Assembly: GCA_964348095.1 (NCBI GenBank)
Contig: CAYGBK010000041.1
Span: forward strand, 1-64,000
Source: WVXP01 sp964348095
Lineage (GTDB): Bacteria > Desulfobacterota > BSN033 > WVXP01
Length of the DNA: 64,000 bases
Direction: 5' to 3'
The notes under the pieces are model-generated. The model saw only the letters and a program-made list of their open reading frames with translations, did no database searches and was not told the origin of the DNA. The position numbers and the translations under genes were made by a program. Positions 18,667 to 28,244 of this stretch are shown here, piece after piece. Each line of letters begins with the position of its first letter. Position 1 is the stretch's first letter.

Positions 18667-18912
18667 TCACGATCTGGCTTTCTCGTTGAAGGCCTCGAAC
18701 TTGCCGGACTTGTCGTAAGGAGAAATGCACGAGATTGCATGTTTGTAGATGAGTTGATCCGTGCTACTTTTCAGGATGAGACTGAAATTATCGAAACTTG
18801 TGATATAGCCCTCAAGTTCCTTTCCGGTCGTAAGCTGCACGTTCACCCAGATTCTTTCTTTTCGCACTTTGTTAAGAAACTGGTCTTGTACATTGATTTG
18901 AGTTTTTGCCAT
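18667..18912 (-). CDS. hfq: RNA chaperone Hfq
   Basis: An 81-residue Sm-like protein whose hexamer pairs small RNAs with messages. The proximal-face residues QDQFLN, the Sm1 region, and the Sm2 motif YKHAISCI (usually YKHAIST) are clear. The start is ATG 18912 with GGAG eight bases before it; the frame extends to 18927 without support. It follows miaA by about 64 bases, the classic miaA-hfq order. Confidence 0.96.
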   Translation of the reverse strand: MAKTQINVQDQFLNKVRKERIWVNVQLTTGKELEGYITSFDNFSLILKSSTDQLIYKHAISCISPYDKSGKFEAFNEKARS

Positions 18913-18976
18913 AGAAACACTCCGCAATTTTTTTCATAGAAACACAAATCTCATAATTACGAATACACTGGATGGT

Positions 18977-19900
18977 TCAAACTTTCAAGAAGTTTTTCAC
19001 CTTCTGGAGCGCCTCGATCTCTATATTCCGTCCGGATAACCAGTATACCTCTGGATCCGCCCTGAACCAAGTCAGTTGACGTTTTGCATATCGCCGGCTG
19101 TCTCTCTTGATAAGTTCGATAGCCCGTTCCAACGGCACATCACCGTGAAGATAGGACACAATCTGGCCGTACCCGATGCTCTGCATCGGTCTGAGATTTC
19201 GATCATATCCTAGGTTGAAAAGCTGCTCAACTTCCGTGACGAGGCCTCTGTCGATCATCCTATCAACCCGGCTTTCAATGCGGCGGTACAGTTCTCCCCT
19301 TTCTCTGTCAATGCCGATTTTCAATACTCGATATGATGTTTGTGAAAATCCGTGGGCCTGTCGAAGTTCACTTATAGGCTTTCCGAGTGCCTCCCAGACT
19401 TCGAGAGCGCGAATGATGCGGAAGGAGTCATTGGGGTGGATTCTAGTGGCCCCGCGTGAATCCACCCGCTTCAACTCGTCATAAAGATGGCCTATCCCCA
19501 GGCGCCTGGCTTTCTCCTGAAGCTTTATCCGGGTTCCAGGAGGAATCGGAGGACATGGAAACAAGCCATACAAAAGTGCCCTGATATAAAGCCCTGTTCC
19601 GCCCACCACAAATGTTTTTTTTCCCGAATCTCTAATTACTTGGATTGCCTGTAATGCCTCCTTCCGATACCGCGATGCGTCAAACGATTGATCGGGGTAA
19701 ATCAAATCTATCATGTGGTGCTTGATTCGTTGTCTCACCTCTGCGGGAGGTTTATCTGTTCCGATATCCATGTGAATGTAGACTTGCATGGAGTCGGCAC
19801 TGATAATCTCCCCATCCAAAGTCTTGGCGAGTTCTAAGGCCAACGGTGATTTTCCAGAGGCTGTCGGCCCACAGATGGTGATGATGGCAGGTCTGCTCAC
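18977..19900 (-). CDS. miaA: tRNA dimethylallyltransferase
   Basis: A 307-residue enzyme that adds the dimethylallyl group to A37 of tRNAs reading codons that begin with U. The P-loop GPTASGKS (residues 11-18), the ISADSMQVYIHMDIGTDKP segment and FVVGGTGLYIRALLYG are diagnostic. The protein is full length and is followed directly by hfq. Confidence 0.97.
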   Translation of the reverse strand: MSRPAIITICGPTASGKSPLALELAKTLDGEIISADSMQVYIHMDIGTDKPPAEVRQRIKHHMIDLIYPDQSFDASRYRKEALQAIQVIRDSGKKTFVVGGTGLYIRALLYGLFPCPPIPPGTRIKLQEKARRLGIGHLYDELKRVDSRGATRIHPNDSFRIIRALEVWEALGKPISELRQAHGFSQTSYRVLKIGIDRERGELYRRIESRVDRMIDRGLVTEVEQLFNLGYDRNLRPMQSIGYGQIVSYLHGDVPLERAIELIKRDSRRYAKRQLTWFRADPEVYWLSGRNIEIEALQKVKNFLKV

Positions 19901-20009
19901 AATGGTGGTGACTGATGCTAAACGCTCAACTCTAATATGACCGGCGATTCGACGATTGCCTTTAAAACCCAGGCATCAGGTAGAGCCGACTTGACATTCT
20001 GGGCGAAAC

Positions 20010-20381
20010 TCAGTCTACCCTTTCAATAGCATCGATGATCTTTGCAACAAATTCTTCCACATTATACGATTTGTAAATGAAGTCCTTGGCACCCAAAGAA
20101 AGTGCCTGGTCTGGTTCCTCGGTAGTAAACCCGGTGATCATAATGACGTCGGTCTTTGGCTCGATCATTTTGGCCGCCGTGAGCACATCGATTCCACTCT
20201 TCCCCGGCATCTTCACATCGGTTATCACCACATCGAATGTTTCCGAGGAGAGTTTCTCAATGGCCACTGTCCCGTTTTCTGCCTCGATGACGTGATACCC
20301 CTCCTCGGTCAAGAGACCTCCTAAGGCATCCCGGATTATCTCTTCGTCGTCGACAAGAAGTATCTTTTTCGTTTCCATCAC
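20010..20381 (-). CDS. Single-domain response regulator
   Basis: A 123-residue stand-alone receiver with no output domain. The acidic pair (Asp11, Asp12), the phosphoacceptor Asp55 in VVITDVKMPG and the conserved Lys (IYKSY, with Ser in place of the usual Pro) are visible. It starts two bases after the stop of the upstream histidine kinase, so it is its likely partner. It may act by protein contact or as a relay step. Confidence 0.93.
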   Translation of the reverse strand: MMETKKILLVDDEEIIRDALGGLLTEEGYHVIEAENGTVAIEKLSSETFDVVITDVKMPGKSGIDVLTAAKMIEPKTDVIMITGFTTEEPDQALSLGAKDFIYKSYNVEEFVAKIIDAIERVD

Positions 20382-20383
20382 GG

Positions 20384-22189
20384 CTATCCACTTAAGCCCG
20401 TTGATTCTTCCCAGACGGCGAGTTGTTTTCTCTCCTCATAGAGTGGGCACCTCTGGCAGTGAGGAACAGGCATATGGGATTGTCTTCGCTTTTCGCTTCC
20501 GAGAATCTCCCAACACCGATGTCCCTGTCCCCGCTTGAAGACTGGACAATCCTCCCTTTTCATGTCTCTCAGACACGCTTCGCACCCGATCTCCTCCCAG
20601 CACGGTTTCGCCTTTACTGAGGGCAGAATGATCCTGAAGGTAGTGCCCCCACCTTCATTCCTGCGGACATCCAGCATCCCCGAATGATTCTTAACAATTT
20701 CATGACTCAACGATAGACCAAGGCCGACGCCCTTCCCGTTCTCTTTTGTCGTGAAAAAGGGGTGAAAGATCCTATCAATGTATTCTTCAGGGATCCCCTG
20801 ACCGGTGTCGACAAAATCCACCTCGACAAAGGTGTCATCCAGTAACCCACGAGATCGAATCGTCAGTTCCCCGCTTCCGATCGGATCCATGGCATCTCTG
20901 GCGTTCGTGATCATGTTGAGAAAGACCTGATGAAGCTGATTCTTATCTGCCAGCACCATTGGGAGGTCCTTGCGGAGGTCCTTAATCAGGTTGATATTGT
21001 GATTTTCTAGCTGTTTCTGAACCATCATAAGGGCGTCTTCTATAGGTCCGTTTACATTGACCTCTTTCTTCTCAGCCTTGGATTGTCGAGAGAACATTCG
21101 AATGTTGTTCGTAATCTTGGTCATTCGGTCGACTTGGGTGATTATTTTTTCGACGTTCTGGTACTCTTTGCTCTGCGGATCGAATCCCTTCAGACACCGT
21201 TCTGCAAAAATACCGATTGCGAGAAGCGGTTGATTCAGTTCGTGGGCGATGCTTGCACCGAGTTGTCCCATACCCACCATTTTCGCAGCCTGGATCAGCT
21301 CTGCCTGCGTTTTTTTCAATTCCCTATTGGCGGCCTCCAACTCATAGGAGAATTCTTGAACTCTCTTCTTTTCCAGATTGATCTTCTGAATATCGTCTTG
21401 AACTCGCTGGGCCATCATATTAAAGGCAGATGACAACTGTCCGATCTCGTCTTCAGATGTGAGTTCAACCCTCTTGGACAGGTCGCCATTCGCAAATGCC
21501 TGGGTTGCACCAACGAGAGTGTGAATTGGTCGAATCAATAATACCCTCACGACGATATAGCCAAAGACAAAGTATATGGCGATTCCAATGATCCAAAGGG
21601 TCAGGATAGTCAGTGTAATCTTTTTCTGCGCCTGTGTTACTCTCTCGATCGAACTGAACACGACAAAGGACCCGATGGATCTGCCCTCCAAGACATAGGG
21701 GTAAAAGACCGCTTTATGAGAGCCACCGCCAATTCTCAGGTCTTTAAGGACCGGCACTGGTTTGGGGCCAGCGAGCGCTTTGGGGACCATGGCAACCAGC
21801 GTATGAAGAAGCTCTTCGCCTCCGCCAGTGAGGGTGGATGACAGAACTCTCCCCCCTTGGTCAAAGACAACAACCTCGACATCGGGCATCTTCTCTTTGA
21901 TCCTCCGGAGCGATCTGCGTATGGAGGGTAAATGACGCTCCGGAATGTGCGGGTAGGGTCTCCTGCCCGTCATTTCATAGAGGAGCATAAAGGTCGCGTG
22001 GCCAAGAGAGAGAATTCGTGCGTCAGCCTTCTCCTCGAGCATTCGTGTTGATATTTTGACGCTGTAAGGGAGGGTCAGGAGAAGTCCAACGAAACCAATA
22101 ATGAGAAAAGGGAATGCGAGTTTGTTAAATAGCCTCGTCTTTAGCAGTCTTAGTAAGAAAATGGCACCTTCCTCCTTTACTTCAGCCAA
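20384..22189 (-). CDS. Membrane sensor histidine kinase with cysteine-rich tail
   Basis: About 600 residues. Two membrane segments (about 20-45 and 190-215) flank an extracytoplasmic sensor domain, followed by HAMP, a coiled coil, a HisKA box with IAHELNQPL and an HATPase domain (NMITNARDAM, GQGIPEEYIDRIF, GLGLSLSHEIV). The last 70 residues carry eight Cys in a CW..C..C..CP...CW..C..CP pattern, probably metal or redox binding. The open frame starts with TTG at 22189, but a strong AGGAGG site lies downstream of it and eight bases before an ATT at codon 10, giving a more usual kinase N-terminus. The true start is open. Confidence 0.9.
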   Translation of the reverse strand: MAEVKEEGAIFLLRLLKTRLFNKLAFPFLIIGFVGLLLTLPYSVKISTRMLEEKADARILSLGHATFMLLYEMTGRRPYPHIPERHLPSIRRSLRRIKEKMPDVEVVVFDQGGRVLSSTLTGGGEELLHTLVAMVPKALAGPKPVPVLKDLRIGGGSHKAVFYPYVLEGRSIGSFVVFSSIERVTQAQKKITLTILTLWIIGIAIYFVFGYIVVRVLLIRPIHTLVGATQAFANGDLSKRVELTSEDEIGQLSSAFNMMAQRVQDDIQKINLEKKRVQEFSYELEAANRELKKTQAELIQAAKMVGMGQLGASIAHELNQPLLAIGIFAERCLKGFDPQSKEYQNVEKIITQVDRMTKITNNIRMFSRQSKAEKKEVNVNGPIEDALMMVQKQLENHNINLIKDLRKDLPMVLADKNQLHQVFLNMITNARDAMDPIGSGELTIRSRGLLDDTFVEVDFVDTGQGIPEEYIDRIFHPFFTTKENGKGVGLGLSLSHEIVKNHSGMLDVRRNEGGGTTFRIILPSVKAKPCWEEIGCEACLRDMKREDCPVFKRGQGHRCWEILGSEKRRQSHMPVPHCQRCPLYEERKQLAVWEESTGLSG

Positions 22190-22323
22190 AACAACACAGC
22201 CTGCGCCATAAGGCTAGCTGCGGATCCTATTATCAACCGAGAGCGACCAAAGTTTGGTTTACAGGTTTTCCAGACGGCACCGGGAAAGACGGTCACGGTG
22301 AAAAGAAGACGTCAGAGATGCCA

Positions 22324-22734
22324 CTATGTGGACGCCTCAGCCATCATATCTCGCTTATGGAGGAGGACCTTGATGCGGTGGCAGAGAATTTCACTTTTGA
22401 AAGGCTTGAGAATAAAGTCATCCGCCTTGGAGAGTAACAACGCTCTGGCGTGACTCTTCGGGTCTGTAAAGGCTCCGGTGATTATGATGATAAGGGTATT
22501 GGCAATCGACTCGTCCTCATCTGTCTTTATTTCGCGGCAAACCTTGAACCCGTCTTTCTTCGGTATTTGTGCATCGAGAACAACCAGATCTGGCTTCTCA
22601 GACTTAACCTGCTGGATTGCCTCGTCCCCGTCTGATGCGGTAACCACCTCATAGCCCTCATCCAGAAGCAGACCCTCCAATGCATCAACGACAACCTCCT
22701 CGTCGTCAACTATGAGTATCTTATCCTCTGTCAT
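22324..22734 (-). CDS. Single-domain response regulator
   Basis: A 136-residue receiver without output domain. Asp10 and Asp11, phosphoacceptor Asp54 in VVLDAQIPKKDGF and Lys in FILKPF are all conserved. It lies 134 bases upstream of the histidine kinase on the same strand and could be a second target of it, or part of the same signalling unit. It is separate from the V/A-ATPase operon that ends about 165 bases upstream. Confidence 0.92.
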   Translation of the reverse strand: MTEDKILIVDDEEVVVDALEGLLLDEGYEVVTASDGDEAIQQVKSEKPDLVVLDAQIPKKDGFKVCREIKTDEDESIANTLIIIITGAFTDPKSHARALLLSKADDFILKPFKSEILCHRIKVLLHKRDMMAEAST

Positions 22735-22898
22735 CTGTCCCTCCCCTGATCCCCCAAATTTTTAACCGGTAGTTTCCCTCGATAGGGCCTTCTATACTTT
22801 GAAAGGTGGCTGTCGAATACCGCCCCATGGCGGGAAGCCCCTGTATGGGTCAAGTATCTTGGACACCGAGAGACAGCGATCTATTCCACAATGGGTTC

Positions 22899-23528
22899 CT
22901 ACTCCTTCGACTCTCTCATCCTCTTGAGCCTTTTCAGGCGAAATAGATCCTCTCGCTCCCTTTCCTCCAGAGTACTCTCAATAAACCGATTCTGCTCCTT
23001 CAGAGCTGGGATTACAACCTGCTCTAGCGCGTTGACCCGCCGAGTCGTCTTGCGGATTTCGTCTCCCAGGCGCTTAACCCTCACCTCATTGCTGGCCATG
23101 GCAATTATCAGATTGAGTATACCTTCGAAAGAGGTGGCCGCTTCATCGATCCGGGATGAAACCGTATGGATTCCATAGCCTCTGGCCATAACCGAACGAA
23201 CGACACTCGCCTTCTCAAGCTCTGGTACTCTGATGCCCCATATGTTCCGGCGTTCCACCCCAAGAGTAACCTCCCTTTTTGTTGACATTCCCACAGATCT
23301 TACCACATGAGTCCCATCGATTCCCAGGGCGATGTTCAGAACATTGGCAGCGGTGCGTACCCGTTCATCCAGTTCGTCCCGAAAAGTGAACATCTCCCTG
23401 ACCATGGTGAAAAACTCCTTGACCAGGGCATCCCGCTTATTCTTGAGGAGACTCACACCGTCGATGGCAAGGTTTGTCTGAACCTTGTTCTGGAGTAGGT
23501 TCATTCGGGTGGGACTGATTTTTTCCAA
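22899..23528 (-). CDS. atpD: V/A-type ATP synthase subunit D
   Basis: A 209-residue central-stalk subunit, largely coiled coil, which turns inside the A3B3 head. The N-terminal ISPTRMNLLQNKVQTNLA and C-terminal EIRKTTRRVNALEQVVIPAL are family signatures. The start appears to be TTG at 23528, because the conserved segment begins at residue 4. It is the last gene of the ATPase operon. Confidence 0.95.
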   Translation of the reverse strand: MEKISPTRMNLLQNKVQTNLAIDGVSLLKNKRDALVKEFFTMVREMFTFRDELDERVRTAANVLNIALGIDGTHVVRSVGMSTKREVTLGVERRNIWGIRVPELEKASVVRSVMARGYGIHTVSSRIDEAATSFEGILNLIIAMASNEVRVKRLGDEIRKTTRRVNALEQVVIPALKEQNRFIESTLEEREREDLFRLKRLKRMRESKE

Positions 23529-23573
23529 GGCTCACATTCTCCCACAAGGTCTGACGACAGGGATCGCCAAGAC

Positions 23574-24983
23574 CTATTCAATGACTGGCGGCGCTGCCTT
23601 TGTTTCTTCTTGATAATAGCGATCGATGTGCTCCGTCTTGATTCTTCGCAACTCAGTTTTCGGGAGTTGAGAAAGCAGATTCCAGCCAATGTCGAAAGTC
23701 CCTTCGATGGACCGATCCTCTAGTCCCTGATGGACAAACCTTCTCTCAAAATCTTCCGCGAACTTGAGGAAGCTCTGATCCAGTTCAGTCAAAGCCTCTT
23801 CTCCGACGATCGCCACCAGGCGTCTGAGCTCTCTGCCCTTGGCGTAGTAGGCATATAGCTGATCGGCAAAGCCACGATGGTCCTCTCTTGTCTGTTCCTC
23901 ACCAATTCCTTGATTCATCAACCTGGACAGGCACGGTAGGGAGTCGATGGGAGGATATATTCCCTTGCGGTGGAGCTCTCGACTCAGCACGATCTGGCCT
24001 TCAGTAATATATCCCGTCAGATCGGCAATTGGATGGGTAATGTCGTCATCAGGCATCGTCAGGATGGGAATCTGCGTGATAGACCCCTTCTTCCCACTGA
24101 TCCGCCCTGCCCTTTCATAGATAGTGGCGAGATCTGTATACATGTACCCCGGATAGCCCCGTCGCCCTGGAACCTCTTCCCGGGCCGATCCAATCTCCCG
24201 GAGTGCCTCACAATAGTTCGTTATGTCTGTGAGAATCACCAGGACATGCACATCGCACTCGAAGGCGAGGTATTCGGCAACCGTGAGGGCGCAGCGTGGC
24301 GTCAGCAGTCTCTCTATAGTCGGTTCGTCAGCTAGATTCAGGAAAATTACTGTTCGACTCAAGGCGCCCGTCCTCTCGAAATCCCTCATGAAGAGCGACG
24401 CCTCCCGTTCTGTTATCCCCATAGCCGCAAAGACGATGGCGAAACGCTCTCCCCCACCGCGTACTTTGGCCTGTCGGACCAGTTGGCTTGCAATGTCATT
24501 TGCCGGGAGCCCAGCCCCGGAAAAGATGGGCAGTTTCTGTCCCCTCACGAGCGTGTTCAATCCGTCGATGGTGGAAATCCCGGTCTGTATGAACTCAGCA
24601 GGTCTTTCTCTGGAAATCGGGTTGATTGGTGAGCCCGTGATCTCTAGTCTCTTTGTCGGCAACACTTGGGGCAACCCATCAATCGGTTTTCCAGAACCGT
24701 TGAAAACCCTCCCAAGCATGTCAATCGAGACACCAATCTTTGCAACCTCTTCTCGAAAGACAACCCGAGTTGAAGCAACATCAAGACCCGTTGTCGCCTC
24801 CAAAACCTGGATCACCACATTCTCGTCCGAGGTTTCAAGAACCTGGCCAGTTCGCTCCTCACCCGTCGGGAGTAGAATTCGAACCATCGCTCCGTAGACA
24901 GCTTCAGGAATACTCCTCGTGAAGATCAACGGACCTGAAATGTAATTGACAGCTTGGAATTGCTTGGTCACAAGATCCATCAT
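23574..24983 (-). CDS. atpB: V/A-type ATP synthase subunit B
   Basis: A 469-residue non-catalytic head subunit. It lacks the GxxGxGKT P-loop of subunit A and shows instead LPIFSGAGLPANDIASQLVRQA, typical of B subunits, along with ILPTGEERTGQVLE near the start. A GGGAG site precedes the ATG, and the first bases overlap the stop of subunit A by four. The length is usual for the family. Confidence 0.97.
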   Translation of the reverse strand: MMDLVTKQFQAVNYISGPLIFTRSIPEAVYGAMVRILLPTGEERTGQVLETSDENVVIQVLEATTGLDVASTRVVFREEVAKIGVSIDMLGRVFNGSGKPIDGLPQVLPTKRLEITGSPINPISRERPAEFIQTGISTIDGLNTLVRGQKLPIFSGAGLPANDIASQLVRQAKVRGGGERFAIVFAAMGITEREASLFMRDFERTGALSRTVIFLNLADEPTIERLLTPRCALTVAEYLAFECDVHVLVILTDITNYCEALREIGSAREEVPGRRGYPGYMYTDLATIYERAGRISGKKGSITQIPILTMPDDDITHPIADLTGYITEGQIVLSRELHRKGIYPPIDSLPCLSRLMNQGIGEEQTREDHRGFADQLYAYYAKGRELRRLVAIVGEEALTELDQSFLKFAEDFERRFVHQGLEDRSIEGTFDIGWNLLSQLPKTELRRIKTEHIDRYYQEETKAAPPVIE

Positions 24984-26728
24984 AATTCTCCCAGTTCTTT
25001 GACGATGCGAGATATCAGATCATCTACCTTCTCTTTAAACTCCTCGTTAGGGATTTCCTTCATACGCCCAAGTTCCTCCCTGAAAGGGTGCCCAATCAGG
25101 GTCTCGAGGGGAACTCCTCTCTCAAGTGCCTTATCGCTCTCTCTATAGTAGGTCATTAGAGCCTTAATCATACCGTGTTGTTTTTCAAATGGGCAGAAAC
25201 AGTCCACCTCGTGAAAGGCACTCTGACGCAGATAGTCCTCCCGGACCGAGCGTGCCATCTCCATAATGAGCCGCTCGGCATCTGGCAACGCATCTAGACC
25301 CACCAGTTGAGCTACTTCCTGGAGTTCCGTCTCCTTCTGGAGGAGAACCATCGTTTCTTCTCGAAGACCGTCCCAGTCCTCTGCAACATTCTCCTGAAAC
25401 CACTCCTTGAGGTGATCAGAATAGAGGCTGTAACTCCGTGTCCAGCTGATGGCTGGAAAGTGGCGGGCATGAGCCAGGGTGGAGTCAAGGGCCCAGAGCG
25501 CACCTGCAATGCGCATGGAGGCCTGTGTCACGGGCTCTGAAAAATCACCCCCAGGCGGGGAAATTGCGCTGATCACGGTCACGGATCCTTCTCGCCCTTC
25601 ATCACCTAAGCATGTTACTCGCCCGCCCCGTTCATAGTAATTGGCTAGGCGGGTTGCGAGGTAGGGAGGATACCCTTCCTCTCCCGGCATCTCGGCCAGC
25701 CGAGAAGACATCTCTCTCAGTGCTTCTGCCCATCTAGAGGTACTGTCCGCCAGAATCCCGACCCGGTATCCCATGTCCCGGTAGTACTCGGCCATGGTTA
25801 TCCCCGTATAGATGGAGGCCTCTCTGGCCGCAACCGGCATGTTTGAGGTATTCGCAACGAGAACCGTCCGATTCATTAGCGGGAGATCGGTCCTCGGGTC
25901 CACAAGATGGGGGAATTCGTAAATAAGATCTGTCATCTCGTTTCCCCGCTCACCGCATCCAACATATATGATGACGTCCGTATTGGCGAATTTGGCCAGG
26001 GTGTGTTCCACCACGGTTTTACCCGTGCCAAAACCACCAGGGACGATAGCCGTCCCCCCGTCGGATATGGGAAACATCGTATCGAGGATTCTCTGACCCG
26101 TGATGAGCGGGACAGTTGACCCGAGTTTCCTCACAAAGGGTCGTCCAATGCGAGATGGCCATTTCTGCATCATGAGCAGCGGGGTTCCATCATCAAGCTC
26201 GCCAACGGGGTCCTCCATCTTGAATGTGCCGCTTTCAATATTTTTTATTTGTCCGGAAATGTTGGGTGGGGTCATAACTTTGTGGATGATAGCCGGCGTT
26301 TCTTGGATCTGTCCGATGATATTCCCACCGCGGACCTCATCGCCTTTTTTGACAGTCGCGGTAAACCCCCACTCCCTGTCTCTAGGTAGGCCGGGTACAG
26401 TGATTCCACGGTCTATGTAACTACCGGAAATCTGCTCGAGGTGACTGAGGGGACGTTGAATCCCGTCATATATAGAGGTCAACAGACCTGGACCCAATTC
26501 GACCAGGAGAGAATCGCCTGTGTTGGCGACCTCTTCGCCTATGCCCACCCCCGACGTATCCTCATAGACCTGGATAGTTGCAGCATCCTCGTCCAGGCGG
26601 ACGATTTCTCCAACCAACCCCAGCTTTCCCACCTTAACCATGTCATACATCTTGGCGCCCAGCATGTTCTTGGCCACCACGGCCGGGCCGGAGACCTTTG
26701 ATATGACGCCTCGCTGTTGTTTTTCCAT
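24980..26728 (-). CDS. atpA: V/A-type ATP synthase subunit A (catalytic)
   Basis: The catalytic head subunit. The P-loop GGFGTGKTVVEH, the non-homologous insert typical of V/A-type A subunits, and the SRWAEALREMSSRLAEMPGEEGYP motif are present. I start it at ATG 26728, which has a GGGGTGA site and gives the usual MEKQQRG... N-terminus; the frame extends to 26752. The protein is 582 residues and is translationally coupled to subunit B. Confidence 0.97.
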   Translation of the reverse strand: MEKQQRGVISKVSGPAVVAKNMLGAKMYDMVKVGKLGLVGEIVRLDEDAATIQVYEDTSGVGIGEEVANTGDSLLVELGPGLLTSIYDGIQRPLSHLEQISGSYIDRGITVPGLPRDREWGFTATVKKGDEVRGGNIIGQIQETPAIIHKVMTPPNISGQIKNIESGTFKMEDPVGELDDGTPLLMMQKWPSRIGRPFVRKLGSTVPLITGQRILDTMFPISDGGTAIVPGGFGTGKTVVEHTLAKFANTDVIIYVGCGERGNEMTDLIYEFPHLVDPRTDLPLMNRTVLVANTSNMPVAAREASIYTGITMAEYYRDMGYRVGILADSTSRWAEALREMSSRLAEMPGEEGYPPYLATRLANYYERGGRVTCLGDEGREGSVTVISAISPPGGDFSEPVTQASMRIAGALWALDSTLAHARHFPAISWTRSYSLYSDHLKEWFQENVAEDWDGLREETMVLLQKETELQEVAQLVGLDALPDAERLIMEMARSVREDYLRQSAFHEVDCFCPFEKQHGMIKALMTYYRESDKALERGVPLETLIGHPFREELGRMKEIPNEEFKEKVDDLISRIVKELGEL

Positions 26729-26764
26729 GAAGTCACCCCGTTTCATCAGCACTTCATATGAATT

Positions 26765-27094
26765 CTATTTTCTCAATTTGATGTGGTATCCGATGGCCTT
26801 TCGAATCAATTGAGCTGCATAGCTCTCTTCGACGTCTCTTTTTTCCTCTGTATAGGTAACTGGAGGAAATGGAATGATTAAGGGCATCTCACTTTCTGTC
26901 ACGATGCGCATCACCTTGTGGTCGAAGCTTTTGATGAAGTCCTCGTTAATCGCAATGAGGCCTACATCTCCTCTATTGATAGTTTCCTTGAGAATCTCGG
27001 CAGCGGTGTCACGGGTGGCGTCCTTCACCTCGACGCCGGTGAGGCGGAACCCTAGAAGGCTTCTCTCATCAGTGATGATGACAACGTTATACAA
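26765..27094 (-). CDS. atpF: V/A-type ATP synthase subunit F
   Basis: A 109-residue central-stalk subunit with the small Rossmann-like fold of the family (VVIITDERSLLGFRLTGVE; DVGLIAINEDFI). The start is TTG at 27094 with GGAGGAG six to seven bases before it, and the first codons overlap the end of subunit C by eight bases. Confidence 0.93.
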   Translation of the reverse strand: MYNVVIITDERSLLGFRLTGVEVKDATRDTAAEILKETINRGDVGLIAINEDFIKSFDHKVMRIVTESEMPLIIPFPPVTYTEEKRDVEESYAAQLIRKAIGYHIKLRK

Positions 27095-28160
27095 AGACCA
27101 GCTCCTCCTCTATTAAGGATTGGGGAATGTGTGACACCTTGCCCCGACAGATTATCCTCAAATTCACGGTTTCACAGAGTTTGAGCCAGAGATACCCAAT
27201 CACCGAGGCAATGGTCAGTGGATTTTTCGCAAACATGGCCATCCCCTGTTGAATCATATAATTCTCCATCAACCTTTCTACGGGGGGAAGTGCCCCGGCT
27301 CCTGAGAGCCTCTGCTTTGCCTGGTTGAGAACCGCTCCGTATCTCGTGTTGGCAAACCTGCCAAACACCTCGTCCAGATCCTTGCTGGAGGCTGCAGAAA
27401 GAAAATCCTCCCCCTTTATTTCCAAACCGTCCCGTATGAAGAGTTCTCCTCGTTCGGCAGGGGCGATCTGGCTCACGACGACCTTCATGATCGTCAGAAT
27501 GTTGAGAATATCGATTTCCGTCTTCAAAAAGCCCGTCACGATCCGGGTGTTTGCATCATCCAGGCCTCTTTTCAGAACACTCAGGGATCTTTCGAAGTAG
27601 AACTTATCCAGAGCCACCTCCATGTTTGTCAGGCTATTTGTCGCAGACAAATCCGCCAATTTGGATTGAAGAGGTGGATAGTACTCGGAGTTCCAGGTGA
27701 TCAGAAGGTCAATGACTGCCTTAATATCTGGCTGCTTCATCATTTCCCTCAACAGCGGTTCAGTGAGCTTGCACACTGGAACGAAACTCCTCGAGACCTC
27801 CTCAAGGGGTACGCCCGAGAATTTTCCTCGGAGAACAGTCTTGATATTGTATACATCCCAACGGCCGAGAAGAATGCCCAGCAACCGTTTCGGTTCCCCC
27901 CCGACCATCCCGAATATCCCCGAATAGGTGTCCGCCAGATGCTGTCTAATCCCCTCTTCAATAGCGGAGATTTCCGAGGGTTCAAGAGTGCGAGCTTCTT
28001 CGATCCGTTTTCCGTACTCCGTCGTCTGAAGGTGGCCCATGATCGTGTGTATGTTCTCCTCAGCCATGAGTTTATTGAAAAAGGGTCTATCGAGGAGGCG
28101 ACTCTTCATCCCCTTGATCCGGGCGTTGATATAGCTGTAATCATCGTTCACAAACAACAC
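27087..28160 (-). CDS. atpC: V/A-type ATP synthase subunit C
   Basis: A 357-residue, mostly helical subunit that links the rotor ring to the central stalk. The N-terminal YSYINARIKGMKSRLL and the conserved YNIKTVLRGKFSG are family features. The start is GTG: either 28160 or 28151, the latter having GAGGTG at a better distance. It lies between subunits E and F as in archaeal operons. Confidence 0.93.
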   Translation of the reverse strand: MLFVNDDYSYINARIKGMKSRLLDRPFFNKLMAEENIHTIMGHLQTTEYGKRIEEARTLEPSEISAIEEGIRQHLADTYSGIFGMVGGEPKRLLGILLGRWDVYNIKTVLRGKFSGVPLEEVSRSFVPVCKLTEPLLREMMKQPDIKAVIDLLITWNSEYYPPLQSKLADLSATNSLTNMEVALDKFYFERSLSVLKRGLDDANTRIVTGFLKTEIDILNILTIMKVVVSQIAPAERGELFIRDGLEIKGEDFLSAASSKDLDEVFGRFANTRYGAVLNQAKQRLSGAGALPPVERLMENYMIQQGMAMFAKNPLTIASVIGYLWLKLCETVNLRIICRGKVSHIPQSLIEEELVFV

Positions 28161-28244
28161 CTCTTGCGCTTATACGGTCTACAGTCATACCCGAGTTCGA
28201 GATCTTGGAGGATCCTCTCCCCCAAAAAAAAAAGATCGAACCCA

